A stretch of DNA of 64,000 nucleotides from Anaerosporobacter mobilis DSM 15930 (GTDB lineage: Bacteria; Bacillota; Clostridia; Lachnospirales; Lachnospiraceae). This document shows positions 8,024 to 17,552 of this stretch, piece by piece. How positions within the stretch are numbered: position 1 is the first letter of the stretch; the number at the start of each line of letters is the position of its first letter. The translations under genes were made by a program, and so were the position numbers. Below the pieces are notes generated by a model, which worked only from the letters and a program-made list of their open reading frames with translations, was not told the origin of the DNA and did no database searches. The stretch lies in assembly GCF_900142955.1 (NCBI RefSeq), contig NZ_FRCP01000008.1, positions 62,001-126,000 on the forward strand, given 5' to 3'.

Positions 8024-8479
8024 ATGACTTTTGGTGAAAAAGTAAAAGAGGCAAGACTATTAAAAAATCTATCCCAGACGGAGCTTGCAGCAATAACAGG
8101 TATTTCTGAACGTTCACTCTATACCTATGAGCAGCTAAATACACTCCCAAGAAAAAGTAATATCAAGAAACTGGCAGATGCGCTAAGTGTATCTGTATCT
8201 TATCTGGTAGATGATGAAGAAGCTGATAAGCAAAAAAATATCGAGAATGAAGACTTTCTCGATACTGTCAAAGACAAATTCGGTTACAAGGGTGCAAAAG
8301 AGGCAAAAGATGTGTTAGACCGTGCTGGAGCACTTTTCGCTGGTGGCGATCTTGATGATGATGCCAAAGAGATATTTATGCAATCTTTAATGCAAGTATA
8401 TATTTCATCCAAGAAGGAAGCATCTGAAAAATTCTCCAGAAAGAAAAAAACGAAGCCGCCGATCGACGAGTCCGTTTAA
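8024..8479 (+). CDS. XRE-family repressor (ImmR-like)
   Basis: 151 residues. The N-terminal HTH covers residues 3-62 (FGEKVKEARLLKNLSQTELA, AITGISERSLYTYEQ, SVSVSYLVDDEE). A helical C-terminal region with acidic DLDDDAKEIF and a basic KKKTKPP tail follows. The next gene encodes an ImmA/IrrE-type metallopeptidase, the classic partner that cleaves ImmR-type repressors and induces mobile elements upon DNA damage. It is divergent from the polymerase operon, with repeated GAAGTT words between them. It likely represses both directions. Family call from motifs; pairing from ICEBs1 precedent. Confidence 0.82.
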   Translation: MTFGEKVKEARLLKNLSQTELAAITGISERSLYTYEQLNTLPRKSNIKKLADALSVSVSYLVDDEEADKQKNIENEDFLDTVKDKFGYKGAKEAKDVLDRAGALFAGGDLDDDAKEIFMQSLMQVYISSKKEASEKFSRKKKTKPPIDESV

Positions 8480-8547
8480 TAGGACAGCATTTTTGCTACT
8501 GTTATAATAGCTAAATGCCAAAATATTTTTGAAGGAAGTGATACCAA

Positions 8548-9102
8548 ATGACAATTGATTACATTGTTAATGTGGTAGATGCTCTGGTCAAGAAAGCAGG
8601 TAGCCGAGATCCCTTTGTTATCTGTAAAGTCCTGGACTATAAATTGCACTATATAGATTTACATCAGAGACTGAAAGCCTACTACTTCTATCAATCACGC
8701 ATTAATAATATCGTAATTGATGAGAATATCATGGAACTATTTCGTCCAATACTGATTGCCCACGAGTTAGGACACGGTATGCTTCACAAAGAAATTGCCA
8801 TGATGTCTGGCTTTCAGGAATTGGAAGTATTGGAAAAAAGAGCTGATAAGCCTATGGAATACGAAGCAAATCTATTTGCAGCTGAGCTTCTACTCGAAGA
8901 CAAAAGCGTTCTAGAAACATTAAATGAATATACCTTTTTTGAAACAGCAAGCATTTTAAATGTCCCTGCTGCTCTACTTGATTTCAAATTTGCAATCCTA
9001 AAAACAAAGGGTTACCGTATTAATGATTTGCAAATAGCCAAGTCTCATTTTTTAAAAGAGGATCTAGGAGCTTATGGGGGTAATAATTCCCATGATTGCT
9101 AA
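8548..9102 (+). CDS. ImmA/IrrE-family metallopeptidase
   Basis: 184 residues. The HELGHGML motif near residue 76, with EYEANLFAAELLL downstream, forms the zinc-binding HExxH plus distal acidic residue typical of ImmA/IrrE peptidases (DUF955). These proteins inactivate a cognate XRE repressor on activation. It starts with ATG after GAAGGAAGTGATACCAA and lies 68 bp behind the repressor gene. Together they form an anti-repressor switch that probably controls the divergent polymerase operon. No DNA-binding domain of its own is present. Confidence 0.87.
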   Translation: MTIDYIVNVVDALVKKAGSRDPFVICKVLDYKLHYIDLHQRLKAYYFYQSRINNIVIDENIMELFRPILIAHELGHGMLHKEIAMMSGFQELEVLEKRADKPMEYEANLFAAELLLEDKSVLETLNEYTFFETASILNVPAALLDFKFAILKTKGYRINDLQIAKSHFLKEDLGAYGGNNSHDC

Positions 9103-9205
9103 TGCATTTATAAGAATGACGAAAGCTTGACCAGACGAATCATATTCTCTGGTCAGCTCTGTCTTATAAACTCTATGAGTTGCAGATTTCATGGCTGTTT
9201 TTCTT

Positions 9206-10777
9206 CTATAAAATATTTGGAGGATTTGTCTTTCTTCCAGTCCAACCCATACCTCTAGCCCATTCTTTCATAGATTCTTTTTCTTCTAAATCTTCTCCGT
9301 GAAGAACTTCAAGCATATTACAATATCCATAAATTCCACCAATATCATCGCATACTGGCAGTGCATCTGCATCCACGCATACTGGTCGGTGTTCTTCCAT
9401 TGGTTCTATTGGGTTTCCAGATGCTTTATACTTCTCCTTTGTCTCATAACATGCCGTCGCAGTTATTTTTACATTCCAATCGTCACCATAATCGTACCAG
9501 TAACGGATTGCATTTAGAATAGGTGATGTGACTGGAGCAAGACATATCTCTTCCTTTTCTGAATTTTTCAGTATTAGTCTATTAGAAAAATCCCAAGAAT
9601 CAAAGTTTTGTATCATTCCTGGCATAAGTAAAATGTCATAGATTGGAAGTCTTTCTATTAGTTCATCAAAGCCACCTTCAAAAGTAATGCTGTCTGCAAG
9701 CTCTGTAATTGTCACCTCTGTAATTGGCGCAATGCGTTTTATCATATTTGCTTTTGCGTCCTTATCTCCTGTTTTTTCAGTAAGCTCTCTGCATTCATCC
9801 ATCCATTCTCCGAATGATTTTCTTATTTCTAAGGTAGGCTGCCACTCATATAACTCTTTTACATCCTTCTGACACCTATAGAAATATTCTCTAGTTCCTC
9901 CATAATAATATGGTCCGGTATATTTTTTCCTCATCCAGTTTTTCACACTAATCCCAGCTTTATAATCATCATCCCAATAAATATCTTCATAATCTTCACA
10001 TGGAAAACGGAAATACATGCCTGCAAGTTTAGCCCAATCTGTAAGTTTCCCTGATTTAATCATCATATTATAATCATCTTCATATGGATGAAAACTGTGC
10101 AAATGACTATTCTGCCATCCGAAAGCTCTGTTTATTGCATAATGAAGTGCATGTAGAGTAATATCTCCCGGAACAATGATATCTCTTGATATATTGGTCG
10201 TCATTTTTCCATATTGTACAAGTATGCCTAATTCATTTGTTCCCAATGCCTTGTCTTCCATGTCCAATTCTAAATGAAGTCTTATGGCATAAGGGATAGG
10301 ACGATCTTCTGCCAACTGTCTGGTACGTTCCTTTAATATATCTAATTTATCCATTCGATTATTCTCCATTTCTTTATCTGGATTCATATGTTGATTAGTA
10401 TGTTGATTAGTATTTTGATTAAGCTTCTTTATTTGTGAACTTTCAGCTACATGCATTCGTTCACGATACACTTCACTTCGCACAGCTTCATCACTTCGAT
10501 TGTCTCCGCCATATTGTCCTCTGCTATATGGAAGATACGATTGAACATTCTTTTCAGATATAAAAAGCTGTTTTGCAATCTCAGCAACAGATAATCCCCT
10601 TGCATATAGAGAACCTATCTGAACACTTGTATTGCTGTTCCATAAACCTTCAGTAATAAGGACACGACGTACCTTGATAGGATATGTGCCTAACTTCTTT
10701 GCTGTTTCTTTTACAGAAGAAGTTTCTTGATATAATTGAATAATCTTATGATATAGATTGTCATTTATCTCTTCCAT
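9206..10777 (-). CDS. Plasmid pRiA4b ORF-3-like protein with N-terminal HTH motifs
   Basis: 523 residues from an ATG nine bases after AAAGGA; a TTG lies two codons upstream. Residues 1-95 contain two HTH-like segments (SSVKETAKKLGTYPIKVRRV and LSVAEIAKQLFISEKNVQSY). The central and C-terminal parts fit the pRiA4b ORF-3 (PF07929) domain: ITLHALHYAINRAFGWQNSH and HSFHPYEDD, then YWYDYGDDWNVKI. The biochemical role of this family is not established; it is frequent on mobile elements. The gene stands alone between the ImmA gene and a truncated DUF2326 gene. Confidence 0.75.
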   Translation of the reverse strand: MEEINDNLYHKIIQLYQETSSVKETAKKLGTYPIKVRRVLITEGLWNSNTSVQIGSLYARGLSVAEIAKQLFISEKNVQSYLPYSRGQYGGDNRSDEAVRSEVYRERMHVAESSQIKKLNQNTNQHTNQHMNPDKEMENNRMDKLDILKERTRQLAEDRPIPYAIRLHLELDMEDKALGTNELGILVQYGKMTTNISRDIIVPGDITLHALHYAINRAFGWQNSHLHSFHPYEDDYNMMIKSGKLTDWAKLAGMYFRFPCEDYEDIYWDDDYKAGISVKNWMRKKYTGPYYYGGTREYFYRCQKDVKELYEWQPTLEIRKSFGEWMDECRELTEKTGDKDAKANMIKRIAPITEVTITELADSITFEGGFDELIERLPIYDILLMPGMIQNFDSWDFSNRLILKNSEKEEICLAPVTSPILNAIRYWYDYGDDWNVKITATACYETKEKYKASGNPIEPMEEHRPVCVDADALPVCDDIGGIYGYCNMLEVLHGEDLEEKESMKEWARGMGWTGRKTNPPNIL

Positions 10778-10857
10778 GTGCAACGTCCTTTCATTAATAT
10801 TGAGTAAATTATATATTTTATAACTTTTCGTGTCAACCTTACCTTTTCAAATTAAAA

Positions 10858-10910
10858 ACAGAGGGAACTTTACTTAAGCATTACTATATTAAGAAGTTCC
10901 CACTTTTTTA
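10858..10910 (-). terminator. Bidirectional intrinsic terminator
   Basis: GGGAACTT and AAGTTCCC arms enclose a loop of about 25 bases. The plus side ends in ACTTTTTT and the minus side in CTGTTTTT. It lies between the convergent-facing ends of the DUF2326 remnant region and the pRiA4b-type gene promoter region, about 80 bp beyond the DUF2326 stop. Confidence 0.6.
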
Positions 10911-10989
10911 CTCTATCTCATAATCTTTGCCATCATCGGCATCTCGTGTTGAATGATTGAGGCACATTTACAACTTTCCATATAAATCA

Positions 10990-11844
10990 TTAATACTTAC
11001 AGCCAAAGAAACGGTGCTCATCTCCATGCTCTCTATCAAATTCAGCTACAATCATCTTCTTCTTTCGAAAATCTTCTAAATCCGTTTCTTCCACTTCGGA
11101 CTTATTTATTGTGATAAAATACTGCCCCTTCTCAGCGTCTTTCAAATAGTTATCTACATAATTAACAACTTTAGCCTTTGCCCCTGGATTAGGCTTACAA
11201 TAAGAACCATCGTGAATTAACAAATCACACCCTGTATTATTATCAATTCGATTAAGAAACAGGGCTAGGTCAAACATGTTTATTTTCATATATAAACGAC
11301 CATGTGAATTCTCATCAGCAATTTGGCAGCAAATTTTTATACGTCCAGTACTTGATCTCTTCTTTACGTCATTCTCGTAGCTGTAATTTAGAACTCCATC
11401 TTCACCATATGCAGCTTGAACAAGGTTTTGGAAATGCGTTTCAATATTTTCAATATTTTCACTATACTGATTATATTCGGCTTCATACTCAATAGTCTTT
11501 TCAAGAATTTCTTTACCTTTTTCATTTGATTGTTTGGTCAAATCATTAATTTCATTATATTTTTCAATTTTCATTTTCACATCAGCTAATCTCAAATATT
11601 CTATATTAAGTTGTTCGTTAATATTATGTATATCGTCAACAATCTGAGTATTCTGGAAGATCCTTGTACTAAGTGTTATTATTTCTTTAATTTCTTGTTT
11701 TTGCATCTGTAAATGCTCTGCTTCTTTCTCTAGTTCTTTGATACGTTCCTTAAAATAATCCCCTCTATTTTCAAGCATAAAGCCAAAAAAGCTTTCCATC
11801 TGTTCATAATTTTGCGATAAATCTTCCGGAAAATAATTAAGCAA
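10990..11844 (-). pseudogene. DUF2326-type SMC-like ATPase, N-terminally truncated
   Basis: About 284 residues. A coiled coil (residues 20-130, rich in Glu/Lys/Gln) is followed by a C-terminal region ending DREHGDEHRFFGCKY. The SFFGFMLENRGDYFKERIKE part fits the conserved (F)HxSVIxNRxxYL segment of DUF2326 proteins. Those are SbcC/Rad50-like ATPases found with ABC-3C-type defence genes. The N-terminal nucleotide-binding half is missing, and the frame begins at a weak TTG inside a continuous coding frame. Upstream at 11915 is a stray ATG frame of about 20 codons that does not join in frame. This is a broken gene next to the broken pglX, suggesting a collapsed defence island. Confidence 0.6.
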
Positions 11845-11926
11845 TGCTTTTTTATGATGATAGATTTCGTATCAAGCAATAATGCAATTCTTGATAATAC
11901 AACTTTCTTTTCCATTTCATCACCCC

Positions 11927-13562
11927 CTATATCTTCCCAAGAATATCAAGTTTCTTTCCGTCCTGTCCCGTCTGTACTTTCTCATAGTTTACTTTTACAC
12001 CATCATCTAAATCAATGTCAATCCGGCTAAGTGCGAGATGGGCTATTTTTTCATCATATTCTTTTGTTTCTTTTAATTGCTTAACTAGCTTTTCTTTTCT
12101 CTTCTCTGCTTGAGCAACTTCTTTAGAATTAGATGAATTATCAACCATTTCCTGCATTCGTTCTATTTCATTCATATAAATTTTTTGCATTTTATGCAAA
12201 TAATCAACACAACAATTCCTGTTGTATCCTCAGTATAGCGGTGCATATAAACAAGCGCCTTAAAACCATCATTTTTACCACTATCATAAAGCCAATAAAT
12301 CGGACGCTTTTGATATGTTTTCAAATGATCCTTGTAGAAGTCCTTCAGAAAGTAATTTCGGATAATTTCTCTTGAGGTATTTCCTTTATTGCCAAGAGCA
12401 CTTGCAATAAAAGCAAGATTATCTTCCAAGGTTTCTTTTCCATAGACCATCTTTACAAATTCAACAAATAATCCCAGTATGTCATCCTCAAAGTACTCTT
12501 CGTCAGAAATAGGAATAACATTATCTTTATCTGGAACAAAATCACCATATTTGCCATCGTCCCATTCACCTCCTGCATATATGAGTCCTTCAACATTAAG
12601 TGAATATCGCCCAAACATACAACCTACTGCATAAGATATAAAACTCTTTATATCCTTTTGTAAGTCAGCTTGATAAATTGTTATATCTTTATCTTCTACT
12701 TCTGGACCTAATTCGTTCTGCAAGCCATAAATATCAATAAATATACGATTTATTTCTTCTTCGTTTTTTTTGAGTTGACAAAAGCGTTTTTCACATTCTC
12801 TTTTCCACTTTTCAAATGCATTTTTTAAATTTGATGAATCTATAAATGGGTGTTTTGTAAATTCCCAGGATGATTCGAAAGCATTCCAATCCATTTTAGA
12901 AATCACTTCACTATTAGCAACTAAATCAATTGTGTCAGAAATATATTTCTCTGATAATATGATCGGAAGCTTGGATATATCTCCTTGATTATAATTCAAC
13001 CCTTCGTTAAAAAAACCTAAGTATTTTTGTGCAAGCTTAGAATTTAAGAACCCAACTATATAATATAAAACTGCTCTTTCTGCAAAAATAGCCATTCCAG
13101 CATTCGAAAACAAAAAACCTTTTGGAAATAATCTGACAGAAAATGAACTACTTGATATTGCAGACCAAGTAGCACCATTTCTAAAATAGTAATCTCTATT
13201 TTGTGGCCTGGCTCCCTTTTTTCCAGCCTTATTAATATGGTTAATCACGTAAATCCCATCATCCTTCCAGTTAACTACCTCGTCATTGTTCCCGTACCAT
13301 TTTCTAAATTCTCCACCATTATTATATGGAAACCATACACTTTTTTCTTTCATAATCACATTATTTAAACATAAGTTTTCAGTTGAACATTCAAACCATT
13401 TTCTTACAAATAAATCTACATCACCTGTTTGTAATCCAACTTTAGGGCTACACATGTCAGCTAGAGATTTACCATCTTGAAATGAATTTACAGCAGCTTT
13501 GCTTGCCCAAAAGGAAAGTGGACTTCCTGTAATAAAACAAAATTCTTCTATATTTTTTAGAT
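11927..13562 (-). pseudogene. pglX: BREX methyltransferase pglX, C-terminal part (frameshifted)
   Basis: Minus-strand coding sequence that continues the pglX fragment at 23642-24605. It resumes right at the transposon end with FCFITGSPLSFWAS and GLQTGDVDLFVRKWFE, as in PglX proteins. It runs through FLNSKLAQKYL and GRYSLNVEGL to ALVYMHRYTEDT. Near 12215 the frame shifts by one base: after TTGIV the other frame continues DYLHKMQKIY and ends DDGVKVNYEKVQ, the usual PglX tail. Adding one base restores the expected reading. PglX methylates the host DNA in BREX phage defence; this copy cannot make an intact protein. Confidence 0.82.
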
Positions 13563-13736
13563 AAACAAAGTATAAATTTCTAATTATCTTTTTATATTTT
13601 CTTAAATGCTCGTAAAGCCTTATTCTATGTGCTTTCGAGTATTTTTACTGTAGGAAGATACTTCACGTTTCTTTGCATATTTCCTCATGTCTTAGCTGTC
13701 AGAAGTGGTAAATAAGTAGTAAATTCATTTGTACTA

Positions 13737-14954
13737 CTAAGCAACAAGACGCTCCTGTTGCTTCTCTTTATTCAAGCGTTTCATCTCTGACATTGCGGAA
13801 TCAAATGTTGCGTGTGCGTAATAGTTCAGCGTCATGGCTATATTTGCATGCCCCATAATGTATTGTAATGCTTTTGGGTTCATTCCTGCATTTGCATAGT
13901 TGGTACAGAATGTATGTCGCAAACTATGTGGAGTGATGTGTGGTAACTTATCATCATTATACTTGTTGTATTTCTTAACAAGACCTTTCATCATACCATT
14001 ATAGTCACTCGCCACTTTTGGATAGTTCTTTCTATTAAGAAAGAGGAAATCACTATATCCATCAATCTCAACACGCTTATCATTCTTTCGATTCGCTAAC
14101 ACTCGCTTAAATGCTTGATAGGCTTCTTCAACCATAGGAACTTGACGTTCGCCACTTTTGGTCTTTGGTGTTTCAATGTAGTACCCAATTTCAGTATCTC
14201 TCAATAGCTGATGGTCTATATTGACAAGACGATTCTCAAAATCTAAATCTGGAAGTGTCAAACCACCAAACTCTGAAATACGAAGACCTGTTTTTAAGAG
14301 TATCAGAATTTCATCATAATTTTTGCTGTAGGTTTTATCAGCTTTTGCAAAGGCTAACAGTTTTTCTTCCTGTTCTTCTGTTAGTACGGTCTTAGGGACA
14401 GTATCATCATCAAGAACTGCTTTCAGTTGAAAGTCAAATGGATTCTTCCGAACACAATCATCTTGTATAGCAATATAGAATGAAGCCTTTAAAGAACGTT
14501 TGTAGTTATTGATGGTTTGATAAGCATAACCATTTTCACTCATTCTAATAGCCCATTCTTTAGCGTCTGATGGCTTAATACTGTCAATACTTCTTACACC
14601 TAACTTGTCTTTCTTCAAAATATCCATAAGATATTTGCGTCCAGTTTCAGTGTTTTTTCTAACCTTTGGTCTTTGAGCGTTCTGTTTTGCGTAAAGCTGG
14701 CAGAGTGTCATTTTCTTTCCTACAACATCAATACCATCATGAATGTCTTTCTGTAACTCTGCGATTTTCTCCCTAAGTGAGATACAATCACGCTTTCCTG
14801 CTGGTACTCGGTCTGTAGCCACAAGTTTCCACGAGTAAACAAATTGCGGTTCTCCAAATGAATCTATATATTTGTATAAGTATCTTCCGTCTTTTCGTTG
14901 GCTCTCTCCAGTCTTTAAGATTCGACCTTTATTGTCACGTCTTTTTTCTGACAT
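13737..14954 (-). CDS. int: Tn916 tyrosine integrase
   Basis: 405 residues, the length of Tn916 Int. The N-terminal arm-binding domain begins MSEKRRDNKGRIL. The catalytic domain has TGLRISEFGGL (first Arg), HSLRHTFCTNYANAG (His-xx-Arg) and MGHANIAMTLNYYAH with the nucleophilic Tyr. It performs excision and integration through a circular intermediate with 6-bp coupling sequences. It lies 81 bp from xis and about 175 bp from the element end, as in Tn916. All catalytic motifs are intact. Confidence 0.97.
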   Translation of the reverse strand: MSEKRRDNKGRILKTGESQRKDGRYLYKYIDSFGEPQFVYSWKLVATDRVPAGKRDCISLREKIAELQKDIHDGIDVVGKKMTLCQLYAKQNAQRPKVRKNTETGRKYLMDILKKDKLGVRSIDSIKPSDAKEWAIRMSENGYAYQTINNYKRSLKASFYIAIQDDCVRKNPFDFQLKAVLDDDTVPKTVLTEEQEEKLLAFAKADKTYSKNYDEILILLKTGLRISEFGGLTLPDLDFENRLVNIDHQLLRDTEIGYYIETPKTKSGERQVPMVEEAYQAFKRVLANRKNDKRVEIDGYSDFLFLNRKNYPKVASDYNGMMKGLVKKYNKYNDDKLPHITPHSLRHTFCTNYANAGMNPKALQYIMGHANIAMTLNYYAHATFDSAMSEMKRLNKEKQQERLVA

Positions 14955-15035
14955 GGCATTTGCTCCTTTCCTTTATGGAAAGAGCCTTGATACGACTTAA
15001 TACTATTTTATCATATACAAGACCCTTTGGCGACG

Positions 15036-15239
15036 CTAGATTGCGTCCAATGTATCTATAATTTTTTCAAATTGTTTTCGTTTAATCTGAATACGATTGC
15101 CATTCATAATCAGCCAATTTGCATTTTTATTTTCCTCTGCCAAGCGTCGTAGCTTGTTTTCGCCAATACGAAAATATTTTGACGCTTCTTCAATGGTTAG
15201 GGTATAACGTTCCCAAATAGGAATGTCAGTCTGCTTCAT
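15036..15239 (-). CDS. xis: Tn916 excisionase
   Basis: 67 residues: [20 protein letters not shown], then [20 protein letters not shown]. This is the winged-helix excisionase of Tn916. It binds DNA near the element ends and stimulates Int-mediated excision. It is directly upstream of int on the same strand. Length and sequence look complete. Confidence 0.96.
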
Positions 15240-15699
15240 AAAATCCTCCTTTCCAAATCACTTATTTGGATTTCATAAAAGTTGTTTTACCAGCAATCGA
15301 ACAGCTTTAGCAAAGCTCACGGGAGTTCCACCCCTGCATGGTTCTCATGTAGCCATACTCATTGCCTGCGACGGTTTTATCACGCTCGGACTATTGACTG
15401 TATGGGAGTATCATTATCACGATAAGAATGTCGTTGCAGGCAATCCTGCTAAAGATTGCTTCTCGGATCACTAACATGAATCGCTCGCTATCTTTATAAG
15501 ATAGGTCATGGCGGTTAGTTCCGTTGGCTCTTTTCTTATCGAAACGTATTCGATTACTTTTATTCAGTTTTCAAAGAACAATGGCTCGTTAGCCTATCAA
15601 AACACATTGAAAGCTCAATATGCTTTGGTGGAATAACAAACCTCCCTGTTCGGGAAGCGTGGAATGGTTTAGCACGCTTCCACGAAAGGAGAGAGGATA
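15240..15699. other. Tn916 xis-orf8 intergenic region
   Basis: 460 bp without a gene that I would defend. An 83-codon plus-strand frame from 15223 to 15474 (reading [15 protein letters not shown]) overlaps the xis start. It has been drawn as orf5 on Tn916 maps, but it shows no ribosome binding site or family features. The block around 15300-15480 is GC-richer than its surroundings and contains AATCCTGCTAAAGATTGC-like pairings; an RNA role cannot be excluded. Confidence 0.35.
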
Positions 15700-15930
15700 T
15701 TACTTAATTTCAAATGACAAAATCTTTGTAATCAGTCTGGTTTCCATTCTTCCACGTAAGACTTCATCAACGACCATACTTTGATTGCCATATTCATCTT
15801 TCATAAGTCGTAGGGAACGCTTCGTTATGTACCCTCTGTAATGATGTAGAATCTGGTTAATCGCTTCGGTATCGCCATCTGTTGCCTTTACAATGAGAGG
15901 AAAGGGAATCATAGGATATTGTGTTTTCAT
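15700..15930 (-). CDS. orf8: Tn916 Orf8, HTH-type regulatory protein
   Basis: 76 residues: PLIVKATDGDTEAINQILHH, then YRGYITKRSLRLMKDEYG, a helix-turn-helix/sigma-like helical protein. In Tn916, orf7 and orf8 lie downstream of tet(M) and link tetracycline-induced transcription to transfer gene expression. The start overlaps the stop of orf7 by four bases (ATGA), so translation is coupled. Complete. Confidence 0.9.
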   Translation of the reverse strand: MKTQYPMIPFPLIVKATDGDTEAINQILHHYRGYITKRSLRLMKDEYGNQSMVVDEVLRGRMETRLITKILSFEIK

Positions 15931-16358
15931 TCTTCAAATTCCTCCATAAACTTTTTAATTAAGGCTAGTCCACTGGTTCTATGCCGATAGACAGTAGAAC
16001 GGTTCAATTTCAACAGGTCTGCAATTTCTGAATCGCTCATGTCCATAAAGTAAAACAGCAGTAGAATTTCACGTTTCTTGTCTGGCAACTCACGTAATGC
16101 TTCACTCAACAAATCATTTTCAACGCCTACTGATAACCCATTGAGTGTAAAAATCTGAAAGTCAGTTGAATAGTTATCTGTTGTCGCAAACTGGCTAACA
16201 AGATAATCGCCAACATCCGAAAAGGACACCTCACGCTTTGCAATCCTTGAAAGATAAAGCATATAATTCTTTCGCTCGTCTTCCATAGCACGTTTACAGA
16301 TATAGTCAAACTGATTTTCTATTGTGGTCTGAAAAGAAGATGGTTTCATGTTTCTCAC
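15927..16358 (-). CDS. orf7: Tn916 Orf7, sigma-70 region 4-like regulator
   Basis: 143 residues. The C-terminal half carries a sigma region-4 HTH: LRELPDKKREILLLFYFMD, MSDSEIADLLKLNRSTVYRH. Orf7 is an ECF-like regulator that drives transcription of the Tn916 transfer region in circular form. Here most transfer genes are deleted, so its normal downstream targets are largely gone. It overlaps orf8. The start follows GGGGTGAGAAAC. Confidence 0.92.
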   Translation of the reverse strand: MRNMKPSSFQTTIENQFDYICKRAMEDERKNYMLYLSRIAKREVSFSDVGDYLVSQFATTDNYSTDFQIFTLNGLSVGVENDLLSEALRELPDKKREILLLFYFMDMSDSEIADLLKLNRSTVYRHRTSGLALIKKFMEEFEE

Positions 16359-16853
16359 CCCCTTTCTGTCTAGGAAAGGAAGTGAGCCTTGCTCGTTTAT
16401 CTCCTTTCACTCTTAGTCCCAATGTGAAAGGGGGATTTGTTGCATTACTGATAAATAAACTTTGTAAAAAAGTTCTGAATAGCCAAAAAAGCATATAAAC
16501 AGATTTATTTCTCTGTTTACATGCTTCTGTTATTCTATCTATATGATTTATAAAACCACATTGGTGGACGTACTTATCTATTGCAGATAGACGACTTTTT
16601 TTGACAAGAACCCAATGTAAGGAAATTTATTGTATATGATGTACTTCATGGCGACGTTGACCTCCAACAAACCGCCATTTGGAAGTAATATACAATATTT
16701 TAACAGCGTAAATAGCACTACCATATAACGGTTTTTTTTATTGGCGTTTAGTAGTGCTTTTTATTAAATATAAACCTATAAACCATATAACACGTTTTTC
16801 TATACCTGTTTTTAATTCAGTAGGAACAATAAAATGTATAGAGGTGGTCTACT
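16359..16853. promoter_or_regulatory. Regulatory region between orf7 and orf9
   Basis: About 495 bp with no supported gene. This is the known control region of Tn916 in which antisense transcription from the orf9 side meets read-through from tet(M). It contains several inverted repeats, including a plus-strand terminator at 16714-16763 and a GCATATAAACAGATTTATTTCTCTG-like region before orf7, read in part. Specific promoters were not pinned down. Confidence 0.5.
16714..16763 (+). terminator. Intrinsic terminator upstream of orf9
   Basis: AGCACTAC and GTAGTGCT form an 8-bp stem around a 29-base loop that includes a T run, followed by TTTTTATT. In Tn916 this structure lies between orf7 and orf9. 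Confidence 0.65.
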
Positions 16854-17207
16854 ATGCGTAAAAAAGAAGATAAATATGATTTTAGAGCCTTTGGTTTAGC
16901 CATTAAAGAAGCTCGATTGAAACGAGGTTTAACTCGTGAACAAGTGGGAGCATTGATTGAAATTGACCCACGGTACTTAACTAATATTGAAAATAAGGGG
17001 CAACACCCCAGCATACAAGTTCTTTATGACCTTGTATCGTTACTTCATGTTTCCGTTGATGAATTTTTCTTACCTGCTAATAACTTGGTAAAAAGCACCC
17101 GACGATTACAGATAGAGAAATACATGGATAGCTTTACAGACAAAGAACTATCCTTAATGGAATCTTTAGCCAGCGGTATCAACGAAGCAAGAAACATCGA
17201 AGACTAA
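16854..17207 (+). CDS. orf9: Tn916 Orf9, XRE-type repressor
   Basis: 117 residues on the opposite strand to its neighbours, as in Tn916. The HTH covers residues 11-68 (FGLAIKEARLKRGLTREQVG, ALIEIDPRYLTNIENKGQ). Orf9 represses the orf7 promoter; read-through from tet(M) lowers orf9 expression by antisense transcription. The start follows AGAGGTGGTCTACT. Complete. Confidence 0.93.
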   Translation: MRKKEDKYDFRAFGLAIKEARLKRGLTREQVGALIEIDPRYLTNIENKGQHPSIQVLYDLVSLLHVSVDEFFLPANNLVKSTRRLQIEKYMDSFTDKELSLMESLASGINEARNIED

Positions 17208-17232
17208 TTAAAAGAATCCATACATAACGGAA

Positions 17233-17277
17233 AGAGCCGATAAAATGAGATTGTATTAATCTCATTTTATCGGCTCT
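17233..17277. terminator. Long perfect hairpin at orf9/KTR gene ends
   Basis: AGAGCCGATAAAATGAGAT and its exact complement (19-bp arms) flank a 7-base loop. It lies between the convergent ends of orf9 and the KTR gene; the KTR stop codon sits in one arm. It probably ends transcription from both sides, although no long T run follows. Confidence 0.6.
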
Positions 17278-17455
17278 GCGTCTTTGCGTCTGGCTCTGTA
17301 ATCACAGTTACTTTGAACTGCTTTATTTCAATTAAATTTTCTTGTCTGCATTTCGGACAATAGAGGGGGAATTTTTTTAATTCAGTATCTTCCCTTATCT
17401 TTAATCGTGTTTTATTTCCACATACAGGACACAATATCCACTTGTAGTTTATAAT
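17267..17455 (-). CDS. Cysteine-rich KTR-domain protein (Tn916 orf6-like)
   Basis: About 62 codons reading WILCPVCGNKTRLKI, FPLYCPKCRQENLIEI and EPDAKTQSR before the stop. Two CxxC pairs make a small zinc ribbon; this KTR family occurs right after tet(M) in Tn916-like elements. No ATG is available; GGAGGAGA lies just upstream and the start may be an ATT, ATA or the TTG before CysPro. It lies 98 bp downstream of tet(M) and would be cotranscribed. Function is unknown. Confidence 0.65.
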   Translation of the reverse strand: MINYKWILCPVCGNKTRLKIREDTELKKFPLYCPKCRQENLIEIKQFKVTVITEPDAKTQSR

Positions 17456-17552
17456 AACTATCTCCTCCTTTACACTTTAATTCAAATCTTTATTAAAAAA
17501 TATTTCATCTTATTTAACAAGAAACCATATTTATATAACAACATAAAATACA

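Noticed and set aside
11730..11915. 61-codon minus-strand frame starting MEKKVV before the DUF2326 fragment
   Set aside because: Only the first 20 codons precede the DUF2326 frame; the rest is the shifted phase of that gene. It may be a scar of another gene start but cannot be supported.
15223..15474. 83-codon plus-strand frame historically drawn as Tn916 orf5
   Set aside because: Overlaps the xis start, has no ribosome binding site and no recognisable family; recorded only as part of the intergenic entry.
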